NCBI GenBank assembly: GCA_045113315.1
Contig: JBGUIX010000008.1
Location: 1-44,141, forward strand
Origin: RUG13091 sp045113315
GTDB taxonomy: Bacteria > Bacillota_I > Bacilli_A > RFN20 > CAG-826
Direction: 5' to 3'
DNA: 44,141 bases
Shown: piece by piece, positions 1-8,038 of the stretch
Numbering within the stretch: the first letter of the stretch is position 1
How the letters are laid out: each line of letters begins with the position of its first letter
The notes under the pieces: generated by a model
Told to the model about the DNA's origin: nothing
Databases searched by the model: none
The model's input: only the letters and a program-made list of their open reading frames with translations
Position numbers and translations under genes: made by a program

Positions 1-995
1 AAGGCATTATCACAAACGAAAAGTATTGTGGTGACTTATTACTTCAAAAAAGTGTTACCATCGATTTCCTAAACCATAAAAGGGTAAGAAACGAGGGTAT
101 TGAAGAACAGGTTTATATCAAAAACAACCATGAAGCTATTGTTTCTAGAGAAATCTGGGAGAAAGCCCAATTAATTTATGCTCGTAATAGAGAAAAGTTT
201 AGAGGGGCTAATCCAGATTCACGTAAATATGCATCACAATACCCATTAAGTGGTATGCTTGTCTGCCTTAAATGTGGCGATACCTTTAAAAGAAGGCATT
301 GGACACAAGGATATCCAACACCGAGAATTATGTTCCAATGTAATGGCTATGTCCTCAATTATGCAGAAGACAAATGCGGAGCAAAGCCAATCAGTGAAGA
401 CATTGTTCTTAAAGCCACCACTGAAGTTATCAATAGAGTTTACTTTGATAAAGGCAAAGCTCTAACTAAGTTAATGAATAATATCGCCTTGCATACTGAG
501 GCTGGCAACATTCAAGAACAGATTGATGACCTTAAAAGACAAAAAGAATCACTAGAAGATGAAATCAGTGATGTCATTACAAAGAAACAAAACACGATGG
601 ATGAAATCGAAAAGATAGTCTTAGAAAAGCAATATAAGGAACGCATCATCGATTACCGTGAATTGGATATGAAGATTAGCGAACTAGAGTGTAAAGCTAG
701 AGAAGCCGAATTATCTAAACTTCGCCTATTGGATATGAGCAAGAATATAGGCGGTCAAAGACTCACAGTAGAAACGCTCACTAAACCAATCGTTAACACA
801 TGTCTACAAGCCATTATCGTTGTTAATAGACACGAGCTTGTGTTTGTCCTTCCAAATAACGAAAAAGCCAACTACCACTACATCAAAGAGAAGAGAGCGA
901 GCTTGGTTGAACACACACCACTTTTAGAAGGAGATGTGACATTAGAAAGAAGGTTTAGAGATGAGCACCTACATTATAAAGTTGTCTTGGTTTAA
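1..995 (+). CDS. Large serine recombinase, C-terminal part (gene continues from the right end)
   Basis: The reading frame is open from base 1 and joins in frame with the open frame that leaves the right end. If the ends are joined the protein is 578 residues. This part holds the end of the recombinase domain, then a zinc ribbon with C336-x2-C339 and C361-x11-C373 (joined numbering), then a long charged coiled coil at about 410-470 and a beta-rich tail. That is the known order for large serine recombinases (resolvase, recombinase, zinc ribbon, coiled coil), which catalyse site-specific integration and excision. The gene ends in TAA and is followed by a hairpin terminator. An ATG at 255 is internal and not the real start. 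Confidence 0.9.
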   Translation, partial: GIITNEKYCGDLLLQKSVTIDFLNHKRVRNEGIEEQVYIKNNHEAIVSREIWEKAQLIYARNREKFRGANPDSRKYASQYPLSGMLVCLKCGDTFKRRHWTQGYPTPRIMFQCNGYVLNYAEDKCGAKPISEDIVLKATTEVINRVYFDKGKALTKLMNNIALHTEAGNIQEQIDDLKRQKESLEDEISDVITKKQNTMDEIEKIVLEKQYKERIIDYRELDMKISELECKAREAELSKLRLLDMSKNIGGQRLTVETLTKPIVNTCLQAIIVVNRHELVFVLPNNEKANYHYIKEKRASLVEHTPLLEGDVTLERRFRDEHLHYKVVLV

Positions 996-1002
996 GACAT
1001 AA

Positions 1003-1048
1003 AAAAGACCTGTTTTGCTACCAAATACGGCAGTTCTGCAGGTCTTTT
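1003..1048 (+). terminator. Terminator after the recombinase gene
   Basis: Ten-base arms AAAAGACCTG (1003-1012) and CAGGTCTTTT (1039-1048) pair perfectly round a 26-nt loop that contains a small TGC/GCA inner pairing. The T-rich right arm begins 43 bases after the recombinase stop. Because the left arm is A-rich, it could work in both directions. Confidence 0.7.
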
Positions 1049-1158
1049 ACTTTATTTTTCTTAAACCAGCGGTTCTGTAATTATCTAAACTTAATTATTC
1101 AAACTTAGACAAATATCTCTATCACAATAATTAACACAGATAACTTACACACAAACTA

Positions 1159-1185
1159 AGATCTACTAATCCTAGATCTTTTTTA
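1159..1185. terminator. Hairpin with T-run between converging genes
   Basis: AGATCTA (1159-1165) pairs with TAGATCT (1173-1179), followed on the plus strand by TTTTTT. It lies just beyond the stop of the convergent ABC-F gene. The T-run favours termination of plus-strand transcription before it enters the ABC-F gene antisense. Confidence 0.6.
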
Positions 1186-2661
1186 TTTTAGTTCGACTTT
1201 TGTGGTGGCTATTTCGTTAGAAAAGGCTTCATCATGTTCCACAAATATCATTGTTAAATTATATTTTTTGATTAAGTTTTCTATCTGTATCCTGCTAAAG
1301 ATATCAATATAGTTTAATGGCTCATCCCAAATGTATATATTTGCTTGCTCACAAATGCTTTTCGCGAGTAATAACTTTTTCTTTTGACCTTCGCTATAAC
1401 TACAGATATCTTTTTCAAACTGTTCGCTTTGAAAATCCATTCTTCTTAATACACTTTTAAAAAGAAGCTCATCAAGATTGTTATCAAGGATAAAATCACT
1501 TATTTTTCCCTTAAGACAAGAAGTATCTTGAGATACATATGATATTTTTAAACCGCTTTGAATATATAAATCGCCTCGATAGTTAATATCGTCTCCTAGA
1601 ATTAATTTGATAATACTAGATTTACCACTTCCGTTTTTACCTTTAAGTTGCAATCTATTGCCATCGTTTAAATAAAAACTGACATCAGAAACTACAACTC
1701 TATTTCCATAACTAATTTCTAGATTGTGTGCTTCTATTAAATGCCCATTTCTATTTTTTAATGGCTTTATTTTTAAATCTTCTACGACTTCTATGTTCTT
1801 TAATAATTTAGATTTTTCTTCGACCACTTTTTCTTTTCGATTCTGGGCCGAGATTGATCTTTTCATCATCTTAGCGGACTTATGTCCGATGTATCCTTTA
1901 TCCACAAAAATATCATTAGGAGCATTATTCTTGGATCTTTCTACTTTATCTGCCCAGTTAGCGGTCTTTCTAGCGGATTCCTCTAGCTTAGAAATTTCTC
2001 TTTTTGCTTTTTCGTTTTCACTAATCTCGAAACTATCTTGTCTATTTTTATTTTCATACCAAGTTGAGAAATTACCTTTTTCGATTCTAATATCGCTTCT
2101 ATTAATCGCTAAGATATGATCGACACAGTTATCCAAAAACATTCGATCATGGGATACCAAGATAAAGCCCCGTTTCTTATTTAAATAATTTGATACTGCT
2201 TTTCTAGCTTCTACGTCTAAATGATTGGTGGGTTCATCTATTAAAAGAAAGTTGTTGTTCTTTAAGAATAATATCGCTAGCAATACTTTGGTTTGCTCGC
2301 CCTTACTTAACGTCTCAAAAGGTCTATTAAGTATATCTAAGTTCATATCTAATAAGGATATTTCTCTTTCGAATTCCCACTCTTCATAGCCAGCATTATA
2401 AGTTTCCGCTATTTCATAAGAGTTTAATTTTTTATTTGCTACTTCCAAAGGAAAATAATCAAAACTTATATCCGATTTTATTGAGCCACTATATTCGTAT
2501 TTTCCTAATAAAAGATTCAGGAAAGTAGTTTTACCTTTACCGTTTCTACCGATAAATCCTAATTTCCAATTGGTGTCGATAGCAAACGAAACATCCTCAA
2601 AAACGTTTTCCGAATGGTTGGGATAGTGGAAAGTTAAATTCGATACCTTAATCATCGACAT
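1183..2661 (-). CDS. ABC-F ATPase, Lsa-type ribosomal protection protein
   Basis: A 492-residue soluble protein with two ABC domains and no membrane helices. First domain: Walker A GRNGKGKTT at 38-46, signature LSKGEQ at 118-123, Walker B LLIDEPTNHLD at 139-149. Second domain: GKNGSGKSS at 341-349, SEGQ at 423-426, WDEPLNYID at 445-453. The charged linker (about 205-300) corresponds to the domain that reaches into the ribosomal exit site in resistance ABC-Fs. Length, the N-terminal D-T-N-W-K-L-G stretch and the W-D-E-P-L-N-Y motif match the Lsa/CplR group as I remember it, whose members protect ribosomes from lincosamides, streptogramin A and pleuromutilins. Whether this copy confers resistance is inference. 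It sits next to the recombinase, a typical cargo position. A start two codons downstream (MIKVSN) is also possible. Confidence 0.88.
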   Translation of the reverse strand: MSMIKVSNLTFHYPNHSENVFEDVSFAIDTNWKLGFIGRNGKGKTTFLNLLLGKYEYSGSIKSDISFDYFPLEVANKKLNSYEIAETYNAGYEEWEFEREISLLDMNLDILNRPFETLSKGEQTKVLLAILFLKNNNFLLIDEPTNHLDVEARKAVSNYLNKKRGFILVSHDRMFLDNCVDHILAINRSDIRIEKGNFSTWYENKNRQDSFEISENEKAKREISKLEESARKTANWADKVERSKNNAPNDIFVDKGYIGHKSAKMMKRSISAQNRKEKVVEEKSKLLKNIEVVEDLKIKPLKNRNGHLIEAHNLEISYGNRVVVSDVSFYLNDGNRLQLKGKNGSGKSSIIKLILGDDINYRGDLYIQSGLKISYVSQDTSCLKGKISDFILDNNLDELLFKSVLRRMDFQSEQFEKDICSYSEGQKKKLLLAKSICEQANIYIWDEPLNYIDIFSRIQIENLIKKYNLTMIFVEHDEAFSNEIATTKVELK

Positions 2662-2679
2662 AGTAACTGTATTATACCA
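2659..2679 (-). promoter_or_regulatory. Extended -10 promoter almost abutting the ABC-F start
   Basis: On the minus strand TG-G-TATAAT (TATAAT at 2676-2671) lies only nine bases before the ATG at 2661, and no Shine-Dalgarno sequence fits between. Transcription would start within a few bases of the ATG, implying a leaderless or nearly leaderless mRNA. No good -35 box is visible, which suits an extended -10 promoter. Confidence 0.5.
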
Positions 2680-2865
2680 TTTCTATAAAGCTTCCGCCCC
2701 ACAACACAAATAATTCGTATTCGCCCGCTCCCGACTGCTTCAAAACAAGACATAATACGAATAGACGAATTCAGACAAAACAGAATGGATTGATTTAGAC
2801 AACGATAGGTTCAAAAAGACATGTTATCACTTACAACCCTAGATATAGGCTATCTCTTGGTATAA

Positions 2866-2893
2866 TTACTTAATACAAAATTGTATTAAGTAA
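2866..2893. repeat. Perfect 13-bp inverted repeat, operator-like
   Basis: TTACTTAATACAA (2866-2878) and its exact reverse complement (2881-2893) are separated by two bases. It directly follows a plus-strand TGGTATAAT (2857-2866), so it could be an operator over a promoter. No plus-strand gene follows. The 2662-3217 interval otherwise holds only the gene remnant and terminator listed below. Confidence 0.6.
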
Positions 2894-2958
2894 AAGTGCT
2901 ATTCATGGGTCATATCTTTATTCAAAAATATAGGTTTTTTATTAAAAATAAATGGGTT

Positions 2959-3090
2959 TTACTTCTTTAAAATCAAGCCAACGATTGTTTCCACGTGTAC
3001 CGTATCAGGGAATATGTTTGTTTGCTTAATACTTTGATGTATTACTGACCATCAAAAATGCGACAATCCTAACCCATTTCTCTTAATTCT
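2959..3090 (-). pseudogene. Decayed 3' end of a uracil-5 rRNA methyltransferase gene (RlmD/TrmA family)
   Basis: Minus-strand translation ending at the TAA at 2961-2959 gives I-K-Q-T-N-I-F-P-D-T-V-H-V-E-T-I-V-G-L-I-L-K-K. The F-P-x-T-x-H-V-E-T pattern near the C terminus is what I know from RumA/RlmD/TrmA RNA uracil-5 methyltransferases. Upstream the match continues only in shifted frames with in-frame stops (M-I-K-E-L-R-E-M-G, then D-C-R-I-F), so this is a relic and not a gene. The 3' end of this gene family is a known insertion site for some integrative elements in streptococci. The identification rests on a short motif. Confidence 0.45.
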
Positions 3091-3166
3091 TTAATCATTA
3101 ACATCATTTAAATAAGCCATCTAATAGCCATTTATCATTTAAAGGAATTAATCATCCTCATAGGTA

Positions 3167-3207
3167 TAAAAAAAGCCCCTATGGCCTATTTAGGTGCCTA
3201 GAGGCTA
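3167..3207 (-). terminator. Terminator of the SPFH/NfeD operon
   Basis: On the minus strand AGCCTCTAGGC pairs imperfectly with GGCCATAGGGGCT and is followed by seven or more T. It starts about ten bases after the SPFH stop codon. Confidence 0.8.
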
Positions 3208-3217
3208 TTAATATATC

Positions 3218-4144
3218 TTAATCTTTGATTGTTTCTTTAACTACAGAGGCTAATGAGGCCGCTTTACCCATATCGGATGGGATGAATATCTTCGTGGCTT
3301 TACCATCAGCGACTTTGATTAATGAGTCATAATAACGGAGTTTAAGCGCTGCTTCATTTGGTTTGGCTTCATTGATCATCTTTAAGCCTTGAGCTTCTGC
3401 TTCTTTAACCATTTTGATGGAATCAGCTTCCGCTTGTTTCATCTGTCTTAAGCTTTCAGCTTCACCTTCTGCACGTAAGATTGCCATGGTCTTATCAGCT
3501 TCCGCTTTTAAGATTGCGGATTGTTTTTCACCTTCCGCCACTAAGATCACAGATTGTTTTTGACCTTCGGCTAATAAGATTTTTTCTCTTTTTTCTCTTT
3601 CCGCTCTCATCTGTTTTTCCATCGCTTCACGGATATCTTTTGGAGGTAAGATGTTTTTCACTTCGACACGGTTAACTTTAATACCCCATGGGTCAGTGGC
3701 TTCATCAAGAATCTTTCTCATCTTTTCATTGATGATTTCTCTAGAAGTTAAGCATTCATCTAAAGCTAATTCGCCGATGATATTTCTTAATGTTGTCGCA
3801 CTTAAATAATTAATCGCATTCATCGGGTTATCAACACCATAAGCATATAGCTTAGCATCAGTCACGACGAAGAAGACAACTGTGTCTATTTGCATAGTGA
3901 CATTATCTTTAGTAATGACTGATTGAGGTTCAAAGTCTTTGACTTGTTCTTTCATCGAGACTTTTAAAGCCACGCGATCAAAGAAAGGTAATAACATATG
4001 GATACCAACACCCCATGTGGTGCGGTATGCCCCTAATCTTTCGATAATATATTTGTCTGTTTGTTTAACAATACGGATACTGAGTATGAGTACTAACAAT
4101 AATACAAATACCACAATCGACATAATGACGATAAAAATAACCAT
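3218..4144 (-). CDS. SPFH/Band 7 (stomatin-like) membrane protein
   Basis: A 308-residue protein: one hydrophobic N-terminal anchor (about 2-24), an SPFH domain (about 25-190, containing I-I-E-R-L-G-A-Y and V-E-V-K-N-I-L-P-P), then a long Ala/Glu/Lys coiled coil with repeated A-E-G-E/A-E-A-D units (about 185-265). This is the layout of slipin/QmcA-type proteins, which oligomerise in membrane microdomains. It is the last gene of a three-gene operon, two bases after the NfeD-like gene. SPFH-NfeD pairing is a well-known conserved arrangement, and NfeD is thought to act with the stomatin partner. Identification is firm; the cellular role here is not known. Confidence 0.93.
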   Translation of the reverse strand: MVIFIVIMSIVVFVLLLVLILSIRIVKQTDKYIIERLGAYRTTWGVGIHMLLPFFDRVALKVSMKEQVKDFEPQSVITKDNVTMQIDTVVFFVVTDAKLYAYGVDNPMNAINYLSATTLRNIIGELALDECLTSREIINEKMRKILDEATDPWGIKVNRVEVKNILPPKDIREAMEKQMRAEREKREKILLAEGQKQSVILVAEGEKQSAILKAEADKTMAILRAEGEAESLRQMKQAEADSIKMVKEAEAQGLKMINEAKPNEAALKLRYYDSLIKVADGKATKIFIPSDMGKAASLASVVKETIKD

Positions 4145-4146
4145 AA

Positions 4147-4593
4147 TTATTCCTCTACTTTCTTAACGATTAATTTATTACCATTAACCGCTACTACTTC
4201 TATCACTGCGTTAACGCTAATTTTTTCATCTTTATCTGCGGGAACGGCGTTCCACTTCACATCTCCAATTTTGACTGTTCCAGGAGTGAGATAAGTAATC
4301 TCTTCAATGACATATCCTCTTTTACCAGTAAAACTATCGATATTGCTTTGATATGTATTTTTCTTTAGATATTTCTTACATACCGGCCTTAAGGCTAATA
4401 AGGTTGTCGCGGATACCGCTACAAAGACGATCAGCTCTACCCACCAAGGGACACCTGGTATAAATGAAAGAATTAATGAAACTAAAGCTCCAACTGCAAA
4501 CCAGATTGATACTAAATTAGGCCCAGTCGCTTCAATAATAATTGTTAGGACAAAGATCACTAACCAAAATATCCATAAATATTGTTCCATCAC
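4147..4593 (-). CDS. NfeD-like membrane protein with OB-fold tail
   Basis: 148 residues. Three hydrophobic segments fill about 5-75 (W-I-F-W-L-V-I-F, W-F-A-V-G-A-L-V-S-L-I-L-S-F, W-V-E-L-I-V-F-V-A-V-S-A). The C-terminal 60 residues form a beta-rich OB-like domain with G-K-R-G-Y-V-I and V-G-D-V-K-W-N-A, the usual NfeD short-form signature. It overlaps the gene before it by four bases (ATGA) and is followed two bases later by the SPFH gene, so all three are translationally coupled. It lacks the N-terminal serine protease of long NfeD proteins. Confidence 0.88.
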   Translation of the reverse strand: MMEQYLWIFWLVIFVLTIIIEATGPNLVSIWFAVGALVSLILSFIPGVPWWVELIVFVAVSATTLLALRPVCKKYLKKNTYQSNIDSFTGKRGYVIEEITYLTPGTVKIGDVKWNAVPADKDEKISVNAVIEVVAVNGNKLIVKKVEE

Positions 4594-4961
4594 TTACTTC
4601 CTCCTTTCACATTAACAATTAAAATGTTTTCTTTGCTATCCCATATCGTTTCAAATCGAACTGGGGTTTTTGATAATTTCACATTAATCTCTTCACTAAT
4701 CTGTTTCATCAATAATGATGATGAGATTCTTGCAAAGCTTTTATGAGATTCTAATTTTAATAAACAACTTTCATCAAGAACTCCACTTTCCACAACGTTT
4801 TTAGTAACAGGTTGGATGATGATGTTACCATCATCTCTCACACCCACTTGTACTTTATATGCGGTATCAAGCGGATACATCGCTGTGGTATTTAAAGTAA
4901 TGTTATTAGAATATAGTGAAGCGACACCATTTCTCTCTTTTACATTAAACCATTTAATCAT
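4590..4961 (-). CDS. Conserved hypothetical protein, first gene of the SPFH/NfeD operon
   Basis: 123 residues, soluble, no signal peptide, mostly predicted beta strand with one helix (about 80-95). I do not recognise a family. The central Y-K-V-Q-V-G-V-R-D-D-G-N-I-I-I-Q-P stretch looks like two strands joined by a turn and loosely recalls AbrB-like hairpins, too weak to assign. It has a good AAAGGAG site and a strong promoter, and its stop overlaps the NfeD start, so it probably works with the SPFH/NfeD pair. Confidence 0.75.
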   Translation of the reverse strand: MIKWFNVKERNGVASLYSNNITLNTTAMYPLDTAYKVQVGVRDDGNIIIQPVTKNVVESGVLDESCLLKLESHKSFARISSSLLMKQISEEINVKLSKTPVRFETIWDSKENILIVNVKGGSK

Positions 4962-4983
4962 TTAATATACTCCTTTCAACATA

Positions 4984-5012
4984 ATTATACACAAAAATAC
5001 ATATCAGTACAA
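4984..5012 (-). promoter_or_regulatory. Promoter of the SPFH/NfeD operon
   Basis: On the minus strand TTGTAC (5012-5007), a 17-bp spacer and TATAAT (4989-4984) preceded by TG give a near-consensus sigma-A promoter. The AAAGGAG site and the ATG at 4961 follow. The rest of 4962-5173 shows only the facing terminator. Confidence 0.75.
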
Positions 5013-5124
5013 ATAAATTCGTTCCAATCCAATTATAGGCTTTCTGTAATATATTTCGAGCATTGATTTTTTACTATTGGCTAAAACCTAATTGAATTCG
5101 GAAAAAGTCAGAAAGAAATCAAAT

Positions 5125-5160
5125 AGAAAAAAGTGATGTAACAATGTTGCTACACCACTT
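5125..5160 (-). terminator. Terminator of the InlB-repeat lipoprotein gene
   Basis: On the minus strand AAGTGGTGTAGCAA pairs with TTGTTACATCACTT (two mismatches, three-base loop) and is followed by TTTTTTCTATTT. It begins 13 bases after the lipoprotein stop codon. Confidence 0.8.
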
Positions 5161-5173
5161 CGTAAATTAATGA

Positions 5174-8023
5174 TTAGATAACTTCAGGATCACCGATAAA
5201 TTCAATGATGGTATCGCTATCTTGTTTATCTTTATTTTCTTTAAAAACTGGGATGAGATTTTTATAATCTTGTCTTACTTTAGTTAAATGATCGTAATCT
5301 AGATTGACTCTTCCGTTGATGAGATTATCTTTCAAGATATCGACTTCAAATGTTGAGAAATTTGTTTCTCCTGCTTTTTCTCCATCATCTTGGATAAACA
5401 TCATTGGAGTTAAAACTTCATGTTTTACTGGCTTTTCTTGTTCATCTAAGGTGTAGAAGTATTGTTTTCTCATTTCGATATCATATCTTCTACTGGTTTT
5501 AACATCTTTTATTAGAACCCTAATTGTGTTTCTTGTGGCCACGAAGATTGAATCTTTATTATTCACATAGACATCATGATTATTTTCATGAGGATCGGAA
5601 CTACCATTATCAATGGCTTTAACATAGTTAATATTATCAATATTATTTAAGTTGAAGAATAAGGTGTTATAAGTTTTGCTAAATCCCCATTTTTCAAATG
5701 TTTCTTCCACTTTATACACTAATAAGCGACCGCTATTAGCGTCATATAATTCAGTGATAAATCCATCAAATAAAACTAAGCCACTAGCTTTATTGCCCAC
5801 TACTGAGATGTAATTTTCACTAAAGTAGAAATCTGCACATGCAGGTAATAAGACTTTTTCTTCACTACTTTCATCTTTTTGATAGGTGAGGAATTCATAG
5901 ATATGTCCAGTCACATCTTCAGTTTCTTTATCTTTACTTATTTCAAAGTAAGCTTTTCTGGTACCAATCTTACCAGCGATCTCAATAGAAAGATTCATGC
6001 CAAAGGCATAATAGTTATCATTAACGACATATTTCATCGCATTATCGTTATTAAGTTGGATTCTAAATGTCTTTAAACCAGTAGCGATGTCATAAGACAT
6101 ATCAATCTGAGGAAGAATATCTCCCACGACTGGGATACTCCATCCAGTTTTAAATTGGATTGTATATTTTAAGACTTTATTTGCATATGTAATCTTAGCT
6201 TTATATTCAGTCTCATCAAATTCATGAGAGGAAACATCGCTTGGTTCAGTGTCGAGCCAGTTATTAACGGCGACAGTGCCTAAAGTGATGACTTCACTAC
6301 CCACAGATAAAACATCATAGAATGTTTCACTTTGTTTGATATTAGTGAGAGCCATATTCCATTGTTCCCCGTGTCCACCGAAGGCGATTTGGCTCACATC
6401 TTGAGATTCTGTATAGTCTTTATTTAAATCGGATTCTTCTTTAATGTTACCAGCATAGTCTGGTTTCATTGTATCTGGCACATATCCATAAGGATTAGAA
6501 GACAAAGCGCCAATTAAAGTTTGGAAATAAGCTTTAACATCAATCTTCTCATTCCATTGAGCATAAAGAATTACATTATCTTCAATGGTGTATGGCCAGG
6601 TGACTTTTTGTTCACCTTTCTCATCAAAAGTCCACGCGACAAATTTATAGCCATCCATCGAAGGATTATCTGGTTTATTAACTGATGTTCCAAAGTCTTC
6701 AGTAATAGACGCTACTTCACTACCACCTTGAGAATTAAAGGTAATAGTATATTTATTCTTTTCTTCTTTTACTTGAGCATAGTAATCAGCGTTACCAGTA
6801 ACAGATGGAAGTTCAGATAATGGTTCACCATTAGGTGTGGTGGCCCAACCTAAGAATGTTCTCTTCCATTCCTTGGTAGAAGTTGGCTGATAATCATATT
6901 CTGGTACTTCACCATAAGGAAGAATTGATTCAGTTAAGAGAGAACCACTATTTTCCATGAATCTTATATTATAAGTTTTCTTAATTTGATCCACTTTTGC
7001 GTAGTATTGCGCGTTACTAGTGACTGTCGGTATACTTTCTAATACATCGCCATATTGGCTAGCGGCCCAACCTAAGAAGACATAATCCCATTCGTCTGTA
7101 TCACTTGGACCAGTATAATCACAACTTGGTTGAGAACCATAACCTAAAGTATCGGATTTGATTTCATCACCATTTTCTTTATAGAAACTAATTGTGTATG
7201 ATTTTAGTTCTTTGCTGACACGAGCGTAATAAGAAGCATTACCAGTCACAGTAGGAATACTTGATATAACTTCTCCGCCTTGTGTTAATGACCAGCCTAA
7301 GAATGTATAGTCCCATTCTGCGGTATCTTGTGGCCCACTATAATCACAGCTTGGTTGAGAACCATAGGCTAATAAATCAGATTGAGCGGTTGTCCCATCT
7401 TCTTTATAAAAGGAAATAGTATATGTCTTCTTCTCTTTACTAACAGAAGCATAATAATTCACATTTTCATGAGCGGGAACTACCTCCACGACTTCTCCAC
7501 CTTGTGTTAAAGACCAACCTAAGAAGGTATAATCCCATTCTTCAGTGTCTTCTGGACCAGTATAATCACATGTTGGCTGAGTGTTATACACTAAAGTTTC
7601 AGTTTTAATTTCTTCACCAGTTTCTTTATAAAAACCAATTGTATAAGATTTCTTCTCTTTTAAGATAATGGCGAAATATGTCGCATCCGCGCTTACCGCA
7701 GGGATTTCAATAACATCTCCACCTAGAGTTAATGACCAACCTAAGAAGGTATAATCCCACTCCTCAGTGTCAGGCTTATCATATGTATATGAAGGAATAA
7801 CACCTTCATCCCATTTTTGAGATTGTAAGACATTACCTGATTCATCTTTAAAAGTGATTGTATATTGAATCTTTGCGGGTTCAGAGCTCGTCTCTTCTGA
7901 ACTAGTGGGTGTTTCACTACTAGTTTGGCTCTCTTTAGATGAATCTTTTCCTTTATTCGTATTACACGCAGATAAAGACATCGCGAATAAGATTGGAAAT
8001 AATAACAGTATTTGTTTTTTCAT
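5174..8023 (-). CDS. Surface lipoprotein with six InlB-type repeats
   Basis: 949 residues. A lipoprotein signal ends in L-S-A-C (Cys20), followed by a Ser/Glu/Thr-rich spacer to about 50. Residues 53-491 hold six repeats of about 73 residues, most containing the E-W-D-Y-T-F-L-G-W-S-L-T core; the last (K-Y-T-I-T-F-N-S-Q-G-G) is a standard Listeria-Bacteroides (InlB B) repeat. The C-terminal 450 residues are beta-rich and unassigned. I chose the ATG at 8023 because GGAGG lies nine bases upstream; the GTG at 8029 is too close. It is probably displayed on the cell surface and may bind a host or matrix ligand. It follows the HTH-membrane protein gene closely and is probably cotranscribed with it. 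Confidence 0.88.
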   Translation of the reverse strand: MKKQILLLFPILFAMSLSACNTNKGKDSSKESQTSSETPTSSEETSSEPAKIQYTITFKDESGNVLQSQKWDEGVIPSYTYDKPDTEEWDYTFLGWSLTLGGDVIEIPAVSADATYFAIILKEKKSYTIGFYKETGEEIKTETLVYNTQPTCDYTGPEDTEEWDYTFLGWSLTQGGEVVEVVPAHENVNYYASVSKEKKTYTISFYKEDGTTAQSDLLAYGSQPSCDYSGPQDTAEWDYTFLGWSLTQGGEVISSIPTVTGNASYYARVSKELKSYTISFYKENGDEIKSDTLGYGSQPSCDYTGPSDTDEWDYVFLGWAASQYGDVLESIPTVTSNAQYYAKVDQIKKTYNIRFMENSGSLLTESILPYGEVPEYDYQPTSTKEWKRTFLGWATTPNGEPLSELPSVTGNADYYAQVKEEKNKYTITFNSQGGSEVASITEDFGTSVNKPDNPSMDGYKFVAWTFDEKGEQKVTWPYTIEDNVILYAQWNEKIDVKAYFQTLIGALSSNPYGYVPDTMKPDYAGNIKEESDLNKDYTESQDVSQIAFGGHGEQWNMALTNIKQSETFYDVLSVGSEVITLGTVAVNNWLDTEPSDVSSHEFDETEYKAKITYANKVLKYTIQFKTGWSIPVVGDILPQIDMSYDIATGLKTFRIQLNNDNAMKYVVNDNYYAFGMNLSIEIAGKIGTRKAYFEISKDKETEDVTGHIYEFLTYQKDESSEEKVLLPACADFYFSENYISVVGNKASGLVLFDGFITELYDANSGRLLVYKVEETFEKWGFSKTYNTLFFNLNNIDNINYVKAIDNGSSDPHENNHDVYVNNKDSIFVATRNTIRVLIKDVKTSRRYDIEMRKQYFYTLDEQEKPVKHEVLTPMMFIQDDGEKAGETNFSTFEVDILKDNLINGRVNLDYDHLTKVRQDYKNLIPVFKENKDKQDSDTIIEFIGDPEVI
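6551..7867 (-). repeat. Tandem intragenic repeats encoding the InlB-like units
   Basis: Six tandem units of about 220 bp lie inside the lipoprotein gene. The segments coding for D-Y-T-F-L-G-W-S-L-T are nearly identical at DNA level in the first three units and diverge towards the C-terminal end. Such arrays can change copy number by recombination. Confidence 0.8.
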
Positions 8024-8038
8024 AAACACAAACCTCCA

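Noticed and set aside
1724..2119. 131-residue plus-strand frame
   Set aside because: It is antisense to the ABC-F gene, lacks a ribosome site and shows no protein-like pattern.
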